Shown one piece after another: positions 34,980 through 43,810 of a stretch of 64,000 nt of DNA; within the stretch, counting starts at the first letter, position 1, and each line of letters starts with the position of its first letter. Location: NCBI GenBank assembly GCA_020427155.1, contig JAGQOW010000001.1, positions 55,084-119,083 of the forward strand, read 5' to 3'. Position numbers and translations under genes: made by a program. The DNA comes from Planctomycetales bacterium. Its GTDB lineage: Bacteria > Planctomycetota > Planctomycetia > Pirellulales > Lacipirellulaceae. The notes under the pieces are model-generated. The model was not told where the DNA came from. It did not search any database and saw only the letters and a program-made list of their open reading frames with translations.

Positions 34980-36335
34980 ATGACAACACAAATTACGCTT
35001 CCCCATTTGGGTGAAAGTATCGAATCGGGCGATGTCCTGGCGATTTTGGTCAGCGAAGGGGATACAATCCGAGCCGACCAGGACATTCTCGAGATCGAAA
35101 CCGACAAAGCGACGATGCCCATACCGAGCACTGCAGCAGGCAAGGTCGTGAAACTTTTGGTCTCAGAAGGCGATACGGTTGCCGTGGGAGCGGCGCTCTT
35201 GGAATTGGAGCCGCTCGAGGCGGCTGAGTCGCCGGAACCGACGGCTCAAGCCCCCGCAGAGCCAACCCCTGTTCCGCCGCCAGCCCCGCCCAAGCCTACT
35301 TCAGCACCTGCTTCGGCAGCCCCAGTCGAAGCCGCCCCGAGAGTTGCCGCTGCGCCTGCAGTCGTTGAATCACCCAAGGCTGAGACGCGCGCAGCGCAAG
35401 TGTCTGTGGAAGACATTCCGGGCGATGGTTATGCGTCAGCGGCAGCGGGCCCTGCGGTTCGTCGCTTGGCGCGCGAACTAGGCGTCGAGTTGCGGCGGGT
35501 GCGTCCCACCGGAGTTGGCGGACGCGTAACCGAAGATGACGTGCGAGCTCACGTTCGCTCGGCCAACGAGCAGTCGGCCTCGGCGGCCAAGCCCGGGGTA
35601 ACTCCTCCGGGGAAACCCGCTTCGGACGGTCAGGGTGGCGTGCGCCGCGAAAAACTCTCGCGGCTACGGCAGACGATTGCTCGCAATATGCTCGAATCGT
35701 ACTCCACGATTCCGCAGCTTACCAACTTCGACGATGTTGATACCACCGAGCTGGAGCGAATTCGCCAGGAGAGCAAAGCAGACTACGCCGCCAGCGGGAT
35801 CAAGCTCACCGCGATGCCGTTCCTGGTCAAGGCGATTGCCTCGTCGCTCAAATTGCATCCGGTAATCAATGCCTCGATTGACCTGGAGGCCAACGAAACG
35901 ATTTACAAAGAGTATGTAAACATTGGCATCGCCGTAGATACCGACAAGGGGCTTGTGGTACCAGTACTGCGCGACGCCGACCGCAAGAGCATCCCGCAAA
36001 TTGCGCGCGAGTTGGCGGCGATTGCCGAGTCGGCCCGGTCGGGCAGTTTCTCTGTCGACGACCTTCGCGGCGGCACCTTTACCATCAGCAACCTGGGCGC
36101 CATCGGCGGCACCTATAGTACGCCGATTATCAATCCGCCTGAAGTGGCCATTTTGCTGGCAGGCCGCAGCCGCATGATGCCCCAATACATTGCAGGCGAA
36201 CTGAAACCGCGGCTGATGATGCCACTGTCGATCACCTACGACCATCGCATCGTCGACGGCGCTGCCGCGGCCAGATTCTTGAACGACGTAAAAGGCTACC
36301 TCGCCAACCCAGGCCGCCTGTTGCTGGCACCCTGA
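34980..36335 (+). CDS. aceF: Dihydrolipoamide acetyltransferase (E2) of pyruvate dehydrogenase
   Basis: The 451-residue protein forms the core of the complex and makes acetyl-CoA. It has one lipoyl domain (residues 3-77; Lys43 in EIETDKATMPI), a long Ala/Pro linker (80-145), a peripheral-subunit-binding domain (about 148-195, PAVRRLARELGVELRRVRPTG) and the catalytic domain (about 220-451). The active-site motif DHRIVDGAAAARF (421-433) supplies His422 and Asp426. E. coli AceF has three lipoyl domains; this one has a single domain. It is third in the operon after E3 and E1. A short hairpin (TCTCCC/GGGAGA) lies in the gap before it. Confidence 0.96.
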   Translation: MTTQITLPHLGESIESGDVLAILVSEGDTIRADQDILEIETDKATMPIPSTAAGKVVKLLVSEGDTVAVGAALLELEPLEAAESPEPTAQAPAEPTPVPPPAPPKPTSAPASAAPVEAAPRVAAAPAVVESPKAETRAAQVSVEDIPGDGYASAAAGPAVRRLARELGVELRRVRPTGVGGRVTEDDVRAHVRSANEQSASAAKPGVTPPGKPASDGQGGVRREKLSRLRQTIARNMLESYSTIPQLTNFDDVDTTELERIRQESKADYAASGIKLTAMPFLVKAIASSLKLHPVINASIDLEANETIYKEYVNIGIAVDTDKGLVVPVLRDADRKSIPQIARELAAIAESARSGSFSVDDLRGGTFTISNLGAIGGTYSTPIINPPEVAILLAGRSRMMPQYIAGELKPRLMMPLSITYDHRIVDGAAAARFLNDVKGYLANPGRLLLAP

Positions 36336-36404
36336 GACCGCCCCCTCAGTGCCAGCCCCTCAGAACCACGATCGTCAGGGAGTGCAACTGAAAAACCTCT
36401 TCGG

Positions 36405-37475
36405 TTACTGCCGAAAACCCTGAATCGGAAAGCACAGCATCGGGATGGCCAACGAAGCCACGCCGATGGCCCACCGGACGGGGCCGAGTTTGACGTTGTC
36501 GTTCGCGGTGGGCGGATGGTGAATTCCCATCAGAATGACCAGGATCAACATGGGCGTCCACATCACGGCTTCGTCGAGATTCACGACAACATAAAAGATG
36601 GTGAGCGAGACGAACCAGCGCGCCAGCGTGTGAGCACGCTCTAAGAACAGCGCGTAGATCGTATGCCCGCCGTCCAGTTGGCTGATCGGCAGCATGTTCA
36701 ACCCGGTGATCAGCATGCCGACCCAGCCTGCCATAAAGTACGGATTGAGTTGCGACAGTCCAATCCAGATACGGTCGGCCCACTCGGGATGAGCGCGCTG
36801 GAGCATCCATTGGCCAATCCAAGGAAGATAGAGTTGGAACTCGCCTGCCTGCGGCACGAGGCTCAGATCGAGATCGACAATGCCTTTCCAAAAGACAGGG
36901 ATGGCGACCACTAAGCCGGCCAAGGGGCCAGCAATGCCAATGTCGAAAATCTGGCGACGGTCTGCGCGCATGCCATCCATGCCAATCACTGCACCCATGG
37001 TTCCGATTGCGTTGAAAGGCACCGGGATACACAGGGGATAACTAGCGGGAATGCGGTGTTTGACGGTCTGCAGAAAGTGCCCCATCTCATGCGTTAGCAG
37101 AATTGCTACTACGGCAACCATGTACTGCAACCCGACTGGCCAATTCAAGCGAATCGTTCGCCACATGGCGGCATAGCTGCCGAGATACGCCTCTTCCAGC
37201 GGCTGCCACTCGGTCACACCAACCCAAAAGGTCGATGCACAGGTAGCCAGGAACAGAACAATTGGCAAGAACGTGCGCCGCTGCGGTCGAAAATGTAAGT
37301 CCGAGACCTTCAGTTCGGGCAGATGGGCAACTGCCGGATCGTGAAACGGGTCGCTCTCGATCGGAGATTGGCCGCCAGCAGGCTTCGCTGGATTCCGAAG
37401 CGACTGCCGGGGCGGCTGCAAGGCGGGAGATTCCGGCTTCGATCGCTCCTCGGGGGATGGGTTGGACTCGCTCAT
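36405..37475 (-). CDS. Site-2 protease family metalloprotease (M50)
   Basis: The 356-residue integral membrane protein has a soluble Pro/Ser/Glu-rich start (about 75 residues) and about seven hydrophobic helices. The zinc site is HEMGH in AILLTHEMGHFLQTVKHR. The second conserved motif is QLDGGHTIYAL, where Asp is the third ligand, and GIAGPLAGLV matches the GxxGPxxG motif of the family. S2P enzymes cut transmembrane anti-sigma factors or sterol-type regulators. No PDZ domain is seen. The start is taken as the ATG at 37475; an in-frame GTG at 37493 is possible. It stands alone, converging on the PDH operon. Confidence 0.92.
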   Translation of the reverse strand: MSESNPSPEERSKPESPALQPPRQSLRNPAKPAGGQSPIESDPFHDPAVAHLPELKVSDLHFRPQRRTFLPIVLFLATCASTFWVGVTEWQPLEEAYLGSYAAMWRTIRLNWPVGLQYMVAVVAILLTHEMGHFLQTVKHRIPASYPLCIPVPFNAIGTMGAVIGMDGMRADRRQIFDIGIAGPLAGLVVAIPVFWKGIVDLDLSLVPQAGEFQLYLPWIGQWMLQRAHPEWADRIWIGLSQLNPYFMAGWVGMLITGLNMLPISQLDGGHTIYALFLERAHTLARWFVSLTIFYVVVNLDEAVMWTPMLILVILMGIHHPPTANDNVKLGPVRWAIGVASLAIPMLCFPIQGFRQ

Positions 37476-37540
37476 CGGAGAATCATAACACACGGTCCCT
37501 TGGGATGGACAGTGCCGTCATAAACGCAGTCGGCGCCTGT

Positions 37541-39196
37541 TCAGTAGATTTCCAGGCTCTTCACCACATTCGAACCAGAAGATCGGGCCGCCGAGAGACA
37601 GCGCTTGGCTGTTTCGATCAGGTCGAGTGGCGGGAAGTTCTTTACCGGCAGACTGACCGTGGCAATGCCCGCCCCGACAGGAAACTCATCGGCGACGCCC
37701 GACGCCGCCAAACGCTCGCGAGTCTTTTCAATCGAAGCGATGATCGAGTTTGCATAACGATATGCTTCTTGGCGGTCGAAGCCAGGCAGGACGATTGCTC
37801 GCTGCCGGCTGGAAACCGCTTCCAGGATCATTCCCTGTTTCACTGACGCTCGACACGCAGCGTCGAGCATTTGCGAAGCTCGTTTTTCGTAACTAGCACT
37901 CTCGTTGCTATCGACTCCTACGGCAAGCATCAACACGCTCAGCGGTTGACGAAGCGATCGGCTACGACCTACCGCCAACGTCAGCTGACCGGTAAAGCTG
38001 GCATCGATCTGGAAAGCATGATCATTGGGCGAACAACTTTCAGTCGCTGGGTTATGTCTCGACTTTTCTGATTGCAAAGCTGCCCCCGGGCATGTCGAAC
38101 CTGTGAGGGTAGCAATCTCAGGCGTCTCGCTTGGCGGCAACTTCAGAAAACGGTCCACCGCGTTTCGTAGTAGCGTAACATCGCTCAGCAGGTCTGCTCC
38201 GAGCTGGTCTTCGGAAGCAGCCAGGCGACTTAGCGGTGCGGCGAGGCCCTCGGCAAGGCCCGACATCTGGGCGTGCGCTTTTTCGATGATCGTGACATAG
38301 TCGGTATCGTCGAGCACATCCAGCGATAAGACTTCTGCCAATTGCTGTACTTTGGGCTGCAATGTCGAGACCAGGCTGTTCAACATCGCCTTATCGAGTC
38401 CACAATAGGCTTCGCCTGCTTCCAACAGATCGGCAAGCACGCTCAATCGACCCTGAGCCACAAGTTCGGCGAGCAGCTCGGCGATGTGCAAAATCCGCGC
38501 CAACTCGGCCTCCGCGGTTTGCTTATGCCGTAGCGACTGGCAGCGACGAGGTTCGGCAACTGCCCGAACTAGTTGTTCTGGCATGTTCCAATGTTCGAGC
38601 AGCACGGCACTCAAGGTGGCATGGTCGAAACCGAACGAATCGATCTCCAAACGCCGCAAGTCGGCCGACTGGTCAATCACCGATTTCAGTAGTTGGGAAT
38701 AGGGTTCCTTGAAATCTCCGAGCAACACCAGAATGCCGATATCTTGCAGTAAGCCTGCAAGAAACGCATCGTCTCCAGATCGCTTCCAGAGTTGTTCGCT
38801 TATTTCGCGGGCCGCGACTGCCCGAGCGAGCGTCGTCCGCCAGTACCAGTCGAGTTGTTCCTGGGCAACTGTGCGAAACAGATTTTCGGGCAAGCTGAAA
38901 CCCAGCACCAGCAGTTTCAAGGGCTTGGTGCCCAAGAGTGCTATCGCTTGATTGAGATCGCTCACCTCGCGACTAAGCCCGAACAACGAACTGTTGACCA
39001 CGCGCAAGATCTTGGCCGTCAGCGCTGGATCGACTTCAATGCAGTCTTTCAGCGCACGCGCATCGACCCTGGGGCTGCTGGTGAGCTCAATCACTTCAGC
39101 CGCGATGGCGGGCAGCGAGTAGAGCGAGCGTGCACGCCGGACAATCGCCTCCATAGCCTCGGTCGAGGAGGCGTCGATTTGAGTATTCGCATTCAT
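37541..39196 (-). CDS. HDOD domain protein with a degenerate GGDEF domain
   Basis: The 551-residue protein has an HDOD domain at about residues 15-280, with RARSLYSLPAIAAEVIELTSSP, DPALTAKILRVVNSSLFGL and AFLAGLLQDIGILVLL, characteristic of these catalytically inactive HD relatives. A linker with Cys and Ser follows. From about residue 390 the fold resembles a GGDEF domain (LSVLMLAVGVDSNESASYEK, RAIVLPGFDRQEAYRYANSI, VGAGIATVSL), but the GGDEF signature itself is missing, so diguanylate cyclase activity is unlikely. It may bind a nucleotide or partner. The ATG at 39196 is the start. It is monocistronic. Confidence 0.88.
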   Translation of the reverse strand: MNANTQIDASSTEAMEAIVRRARSLYSLPAIAAEVIELTSSPRVDARALKDCIEVDPALTAKILRVVNSSLFGLSREVSDLNQAIALLGTKPLKLLVLGFSLPENLFRTVAQEQLDWYWRTTLARAVAAREISEQLWKRSGDDAFLAGLLQDIGILVLLGDFKEPYSQLLKSVIDQSADLRRLEIDSFGFDHATLSAVLLEHWNMPEQLVRAVAEPRRCQSLRHKQTAEAELARILHIAELLAELVAQGRLSVLADLLEAGEAYCGLDKAMLNSLVSTLQPKVQQLAEVLSLDVLDDTDYVTIIEKAHAQMSGLAEGLAAPLSRLAASEDQLGADLLSDVTLLRNAVDRFLKLPPSETPEIATLTGSTCPGAALQSEKSRHNPATESCSPNDHAFQIDASFTGQLTLAVGRSRSLRQPLSVLMLAVGVDSNESASYEKRASQMLDAACRASVKQGMILEAVSSRQRAIVLPGFDRQEAYRYANSIIASIEKTRERLAASGVADEFPVGAGIATVSLPVKNFPPLDLIETAKRCLSAARSSGSNVVKSLEIY

Positions 39197-39426
39197 ACTT
39201 CAGGTATCCATCAGATTCAGCACCAGCGCACCGAGAGCCCAGGCTGCGTTCCGAAAAACTATAGCTTACGACTTGCCAGAGCGAGCCGCCGCTGCTAGCA
39301 CAACCGTTCCAATCCCGACAATCGACCGGTTACACAGCACGCCAGCGTTATTGGTTACCTCTAGGGAGAAATACCGCAGAACGCTAGAATTGCGGCCTCC
39401 GCGAATCGAGAGGAAGACGGAAGTCC

Positions 39427-40671
39427 ATGGAAGGCACTCAAAACAGCTTCTTGCGCAAGGCCGCGCTTCGGATTGCGATCGTTTTGCTCGCATTCTTTAC
39501 AGGTTCGCTCGTCTGCGCCGAGCAATTCGACCTCGAACAAGAGGTCGACCGCATTCGCCAGATTGTCCTGAGCCGCGGCAGCGAGCCAAACGCCCTGGCA
39601 ACCCTGGTGCAGCTTAGTCGCGAGCTTCCACCTGCCGCGACTGCCAGGTTGTTCAGCCAGATGGCTGAGGAGTATCTGCATGCCGGCCACCTCGATCTTG
39701 CCGGCGAAGTGCTTCGGCATTTGGTAGAAAACCACTCCGAGCAGCCGATGGCTGTCGACGGGCTGATCTCGCTCGTGCAACTCTACTCAAGCAGCGAAGT
39801 AGCACACGCCAACCAACGAGCATCGCATGCCGAGGATGGAAGTAACTTGCCCGTCTACGCGCTCTTCCTGGCCGAGCAAGCTCTTCAAAAACAGCCGCAC
39901 TGGGCCGAGAACCCCGCTCTGGCGTTTCAGTGTGCCGTCGCGACACGTCTTAGCGGCAATGCCCAGACGGCCAAGAGCTGGCTCTCGCCGCTCAAACACA
40001 ACCGGCGTCTCCAGCCCTGGCACGACTACGCGCGCGTTGAGGCCTGGCTTTCAACGGCCCGCGAGCAGGGAACCCTCCTCCCCGCGGCCCAATGTGCCTA
40101 CAGCGACGAGCGGCCACTATTGGATGGAGTGCTCGACGAACAGATGTGGCAGGTCGCGCTGCCGCTCGAACTGGCAACTAATAATCGATCGACTCAGCCG
40201 ACCGGCGCGACGCAGATCAGGCTCGCTCGCGACGACGAACATCTTTATCTCGCAATTCACTGCCAAAAAAACGCCCAGGTTGAATACCCTGAGGACCAGT
40301 TGCCGCGAACCTACGACGCAGAGTTGTCAGGACACGATCGGGTGCGGCTTTCGCTCGACTTAGACCGCGACTACGCCACCTGTTATCACCTTTCGGTCGA
40401 TCATCGAGGACAAACGGCTGACTCCTGCTGGCACGACACCACATGGAACCCGCGCTGGTACGTTGCCGCGCGTAGCGACGAGACCGCGTGGACCATCGAG
40501 GCGGCGATCCCCTGGAATGAACTCACCAACCATCCGCCCGGGCCGCTCGACGCCTGGGCCTTGGCGGCAGAGCGCGATTTGCCGACGAGTTCCTCCTTGT
40601 CGCAACCGCTCGCACGGGAAAAAGCAACAGATTATCGAGCCGAACAATTCTCGCTGCTTCTTTTCGATTAA
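39427..40671 (+). CDS. Exported TPR protein with CBM9-like domain
   Basis: The 414-residue protein has a hydrophobic signal (residues 13-31), helical repeats (35-210; FSQMAEEYLHAGHLDLAGEVL and AEQALQKQPHWAENPALAFQ look like TPRs) and a C-terminal beta domain (about 225-414). The latter begins PLLDGVLDEQMWQVALPLEL and includes IRLARDDEHLYLAIHCQ and WTIEAAIPWNEL, the pattern of carbohydrate-binding module 9-like sugar-binding domains. A GGAAG site precedes the ATG. It sits 42 bases before the RNase HII-like gene on the same strand. A role in envelope carbohydrate handling is possible but unproven. Confidence 0.78.
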   Translation: MEGTQNSFLRKAALRIAIVLLAFFTGSLVCAEQFDLEQEVDRIRQIVLSRGSEPNALATLVQLSRELPPAATARLFSQMAEEYLHAGHLDLAGEVLRHLVENHSEQPMAVDGLISLVQLYSSSEVAHANQRASHAEDGSNLPVYALFLAEQALQKQPHWAENPALAFQCAVATRLSGNAQTAKSWLSPLKHNRRLQPWHDYARVEAWLSTAREQGTLLPAAQCAYSDERPLLDGVLDEQMWQVALPLELATNNRSTQPTGATQIRLARDDEHLYLAIHCQKNAQVEYPEDQLPRTYDAELSGHDRVRLSLDLDRDYATCYHLSVDHRGQTADSCWHDTTWNPRWYVAARSDETAWTIEAAIPWNELTNHPPGPLDAWALAAERDLPTSSSLSQPLAREKATDYRAEQFSLLLFD

Positions 40672-40713
40672 CATCGGCTGCGCTCCGTTGCGACTTCCGC
40701 TATACTGCCCTGC

Positions 40714-41706
40714 ATGGCATGGATGATCGGCATCGACGAAGCGGGCTACGGGCCGAATCTGGGACCTTTGGTCGTGGCCGCAACCGCATGGCGCGTCCAA
40801 CGATTCGCGCCGTCCGCCGGGAGGAACGCCCCGCCAACAGACCTCTACGCTCAACTGGCCGATGCCGTTTCCTCGAACTCAATTGATGACAGAATTGCAA
40901 TCGCCGATTCAAAACTGCTCTACAAACCGCGGGGCGGTTTGCGGCTCTTGGAACGCGGGGTATTGACCGGCTTAGAAGTTGTCCGCGGGCAAGCAGCGAC
41001 CCGCTGGCAACATTTCTGGGATGCCACGCTTGCCGATCCCGCGGGGCATCGCCACCGGCTCCCTTGGTATGTAGATTACGATTGCCCCTTACCGATAAAC
41101 GCCGACGCCACCGAGTTGGCCGACTTGCGCTCGACATTCCAGACCTGCTGCGAAAAAGCAAACGTCGCGCTTGTCGACATCCGCGCACGAGCCGTCTTTC
41201 CTCGCGAATTCAACGATCTCACCGACCGCTACGGCACCAAGGGGGCGGCACTGTCGCACGTCTCAATCGCATTGGCCAAAGACATAGTCAAGCTTCTTTC
41301 CGCCAACCCCCAGTCCCCAGTTCCTATCCACATCACCTGCGACAAGCACGGCGGCCGCAACCGCTACGCTGCGTTGTTGCAACACCATTTCCCCGACGAG
41401 TGGATCGAAACTCAAGTCGAAAGTCGATCGGCCAGCCGTTATCAATGGGGACCCCCTGAGCGGCGAACGGAGATCACCTTTCGCACCCAGGGCGAAGCCG
41501 AATTGCCGACAGCGCTGGCGTCGATGAGCGCCAAGTACCTGCGAGAGCTGGCCATGCGTGCGTTCAACGAGTTCTGGAATGAGAAAGTGCCTGGCCTGCA
41601 GCCTACGGCAGGATACCCGGTTGACGCCAAACGGTTCAGAGCTGAGATTGCTGACGAACAACGCAAACTGAGTATCGACGATCGTGATCTGTGGAGAACC
41701 CGCTAA
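40714..41706 (+). CDS. RNase HII-like protein
   Basis: The 330-residue protein starts with IGIDEAGYGPNLGPLVVAAT, close to the RNase HII opening (DEAG-x-G-x3-GP-V-A). The second motif, IADSKLLYKPRGG, matches DSKKL of that family. A later IHITCDKHGG could supply another acidic ligand. RNase HII is about 200-220 residues, while this protein has an extra 100 with a C-terminal part (KYLRELAMRAFNEFWNEKV) that also resembles RNase HII ends. It may cleave RNA in RNA-DNA hybrids or have diverged. The ATG lies at 40714; the downstream SixA-like gene begins 71 bases after its stop. Confidence 0.8.
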   Translation: MAWMIGIDEAGYGPNLGPLVVAATAWRVQRFAPSAGRNAPPTDLYAQLADAVSSNSIDDRIAIADSKLLYKPRGGLRLLERGVLTGLEVVRGQAATRWQHFWDATLADPAGHRHRLPWYVDYDCPLPINADATELADLRSTFQTCCEKANVALVDIRARAVFPREFNDLTDRYGTKGAALSHVSIALAKDIVKLLSANPQSPVPIHITCDKHGGRNRYAALLQHHFPDEWIETQVESRSASRYQWGPPERRTEITFRTQGEAELPTALASMSAKYLRELAMRAFNEFWNEKVPGLQPTAGYPVDAKRFRAEIADEQRKLSIDDRDLWRTR

Positions 41707-41777
41707 AATGGAATCACAGCGACACTAGGTTGTGCCCTCGAGTCGCTGCGATTCACTTGTTAATTAGAGGTCAGCAC

Positions 41778-42266
41778 ATGTTCATCTATATCGCCCGCCA
41801 TGCCTGGGCATACGAGTTTGGCGACCCGCGCTGGCCCGACGACTCGCAGCGCGAGCTGGAACCCGACGGTGCCGAACGCTACATGCAAGTAGTGCAGGCG
41901 TTGGCCAAGCGAGGTTTCGCGCCGCAAGCGGTGCTAACGAGTCCCTACGTGCGTTGCCGACAGACCGCCGAGATCATTTCGCTGCATACCAAGCATGAGC
42001 CCGACATCGTGTCGGCCGCTGCCCTGGCCCCGGGCAGCGACTTCGACGCGCTTTGCCAATGGTCACGCCAATCTGGTTGCAGCCAGATCTGCTGGGTCGG
42101 CCACGCACCAGATGTCGGCGATCTGACCGCGACTTTGGTGGGCGACCAGCGTGCGAACATCCGCTTTGCCAAGGGCGCCGTGGCTGCCGTGCGTCTCGAT
42201 GCAGAGATTGGGCACGCCGCTGGCGAACTCTATTGGCTTGCTACCGCCAAACTGCTGGGAGTTTAG
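41778..42266 (+). CDS. SixA-like histidine phosphatase family protein
   Basis: The 162-residue protein is in the histidine phosphatase (phosphoglycerate mutase-like) superfamily. FIYIARHAWAYEFGD holds the catalytic His of the RHG motif, here RHA as in SixA-type proteins. SPYVRCRQTAEI is the second active-site segment, and WVGHAPDVGDL supplies the second His. SixA removes phosphate from phosphohistidine in signalling proteins. The ATG at 41778, behind AGAGG, is preferred over a GTG at 41691 that overlaps the upstream gene. Length fits SixA. Confidence 0.92.
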   Translation: MFIYIARHAWAYEFGDPRWPDDSQRELEPDGAERYMQVVQALAKRGFAPQAVLTSPYVRCRQTAEIISLHTKHEPDIVSAAALAPGSDFDALCQWSRQSGCSQICWVGHAPDVGDLTATLVGDQRANIRFAKGAVAAVRLDAEIGHAAGELYWLATAKLLGV

Positions 42267-42274
42267 CTCAGCGA

Positions 42275-43300
42275 TTAGTAGCGGAAGATCCAGTCGACCG
42301 TGAGTCGATTCTCCAGCACATCCTTCCGTTCGGTGAGCGGGAACTCAAAGGCGATGCCGAGTTCGCGATTCGGGCTTCGCTTATACTTTACGCCGACGGC
42401 CTGCGAAACGATATCGTTGCCAGCCACACCGGTCGAACCCAAGTTAATCAGATCGCCCCCTTCGACTCCAGGAACGCCGCCAGCACCTGAGGCGAGCCAG
42501 TGGTACCAGTTGAATTCGGTCAAGGCGTACCAGCCGTCGGCGAATTCGTAGTCGAAGTGGTTCGACCAGTACATCACGGTGCTTTCCGCGTTGTGGTCGG
42601 CCGGCAGACGGATACCCGAAGCGCTGATCCAGTGGCTATAGTCGCCAAGCTGAGTGCCGCCGGTGGCAAACAAGTGGAATTCACCGCCGCCATTGCCTTG
42701 TTTCGATCGGGGGGTACCCGCGGGAATCTCATACGTAAAACCGGTGCTGAGAAGTCGCTGCTTGCTTGGATCGGCATGCAGGTTGTACTTCAGGCCTGCG
42801 GCTACGTCGGCCCAACCATCTTCGATCAGCGGGCTCGTCGAAGTCAGGTAGCCGTCTTTGGTCGCGATGATCGAAAGCCGTTCGGTCAGCGCCAGGCGGA
42901 TTTAGGCGGCAACCAGATTGACCTCGCCGCCGCCGAGCCCCGTCGGAATGCGGTGATGCAAGTAAATGAGGCGCGCTTCGGTCAAGGTACGCGGGTCTTC
43001 AAAGAAGACCGGATTGGTCATCGGGCTGATGAACGCGTCGTAGCAGTGATCCGACTTGGCGAACAATCCGAACAACTTGCTGTCGCAGCAGCAACATGCA
43101 GAGCCACAATCACATGCCGACCCACAATCGCATGCCGAGCACGGCTCCACGTTGTAGTCTTCGAACCCGGAAGTGTCTAACGCATTGAGTCCCGCAACTG
43201 ATTCAAGTTGCGTTTCAGCAGCCAACGATTTGCTTGCCGACAGAGCAAGGAGAATGGTGCATGCGGTAGCAAAACGTTTTAGGGGCTCTGTCTGGAACAT
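42275..43300 (-). pseudogene. Outer-membrane transporter-like gene interrupted by an in-frame stop
   Basis: Two halves of one reading frame flank a TAA at 42904-42902. The N-terminal part (from 43300) has a signal peptide, a Cys-rich patch (CSACDCGSACDCGSACCCCD) and the start of a beta-rich domain ending GGGEVNLVAA. After the stop the same frame continues without interruption: RLALTERLSIIATKDGYLTS, GWADVAAGLKYNL, then repeated aromatic strands ending in VDWIFRY, a typical outer-membrane terminus. One C-to-T change (CAA to TAA) would restore a protein of 341 residues. It could be a recent pseudogene, readthrough, or a sequencing error. Confidence 0.8.
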
Positions 43301-43810
43301 CGATCAACCTCCGTGAATGAAATTATCAGATCAACCGTTTGCGACGACCTCCAGTCGCCATGTAGCTGCCGGCTAATTATTTGAGTAGCGGTACTCCTGC
43401 TCTCAGTCTCGACTACCTCAGCGGCAAAGCTTGACAGGCTATTGCTGGTTCGGGCTTCCTTACGTAATGCGTATAATTCCTAATTCGTAGCACCGTAATG
43501 TGTGCGATACCGCGCGCCAGAGCGCTTGCTTCGAGCGATCAACGCATCGGAAAACCACCATGTCGCTCCCCATGGGTTTCAGCCTCGAGATGCCTCCAAG
43601 CTCAAAGTCCAACTAATCCTCCCGCATTACCAAGCCTCGCAGCCAAATTCAGCTTCCCGCGTGAAGTCCCAAAAAAGGTGGCTCATAAATCCGTCAGGAT
43701 GTCTCGTCGACCACTTGCTTTGCGTAGCATTTTGCTCGCAATCGAATACAATCTTGGCTCCATTCGCCTGGAAAAACCTAACCAATTCAACTGCATGGAA
43801 GTCTCGACGA
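43301..43810. other. Gene-free gap of about 510 bases
   Basis: The stretch separates the broken outer-membrane gene from the divergent oxidoreductase gene. The frame of the oxidoreductase is open upstream to 43502, but that part has no family similarity and contains no ribosome site. TTGACA (43431) and TATAAT (43472) occur but are 35 bases apart, so they do not form one standard promoter. No strong palindrome is seen. Confidence 0.5.

Noticed and set aside
42500..43180. Plus-strand frame of 226 residues inside the broken outer-membrane gene
   Set aside because: Its protein has no domain features, while the minus strand gives a coherent outer-membrane protein on both sides of the stop.
43431..43477. 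TTGACA and TATAAT as a promoter for the oxidoreductase gene
   Set aside because: The spacing is 35 bases instead of about 17.
43502..43810. N-terminal extension of the FAD oxidoreductase
   Set aside because: The frame is open but has no family similarity, no ribosome site and odd composition; the family begins at the ATG at 43811.
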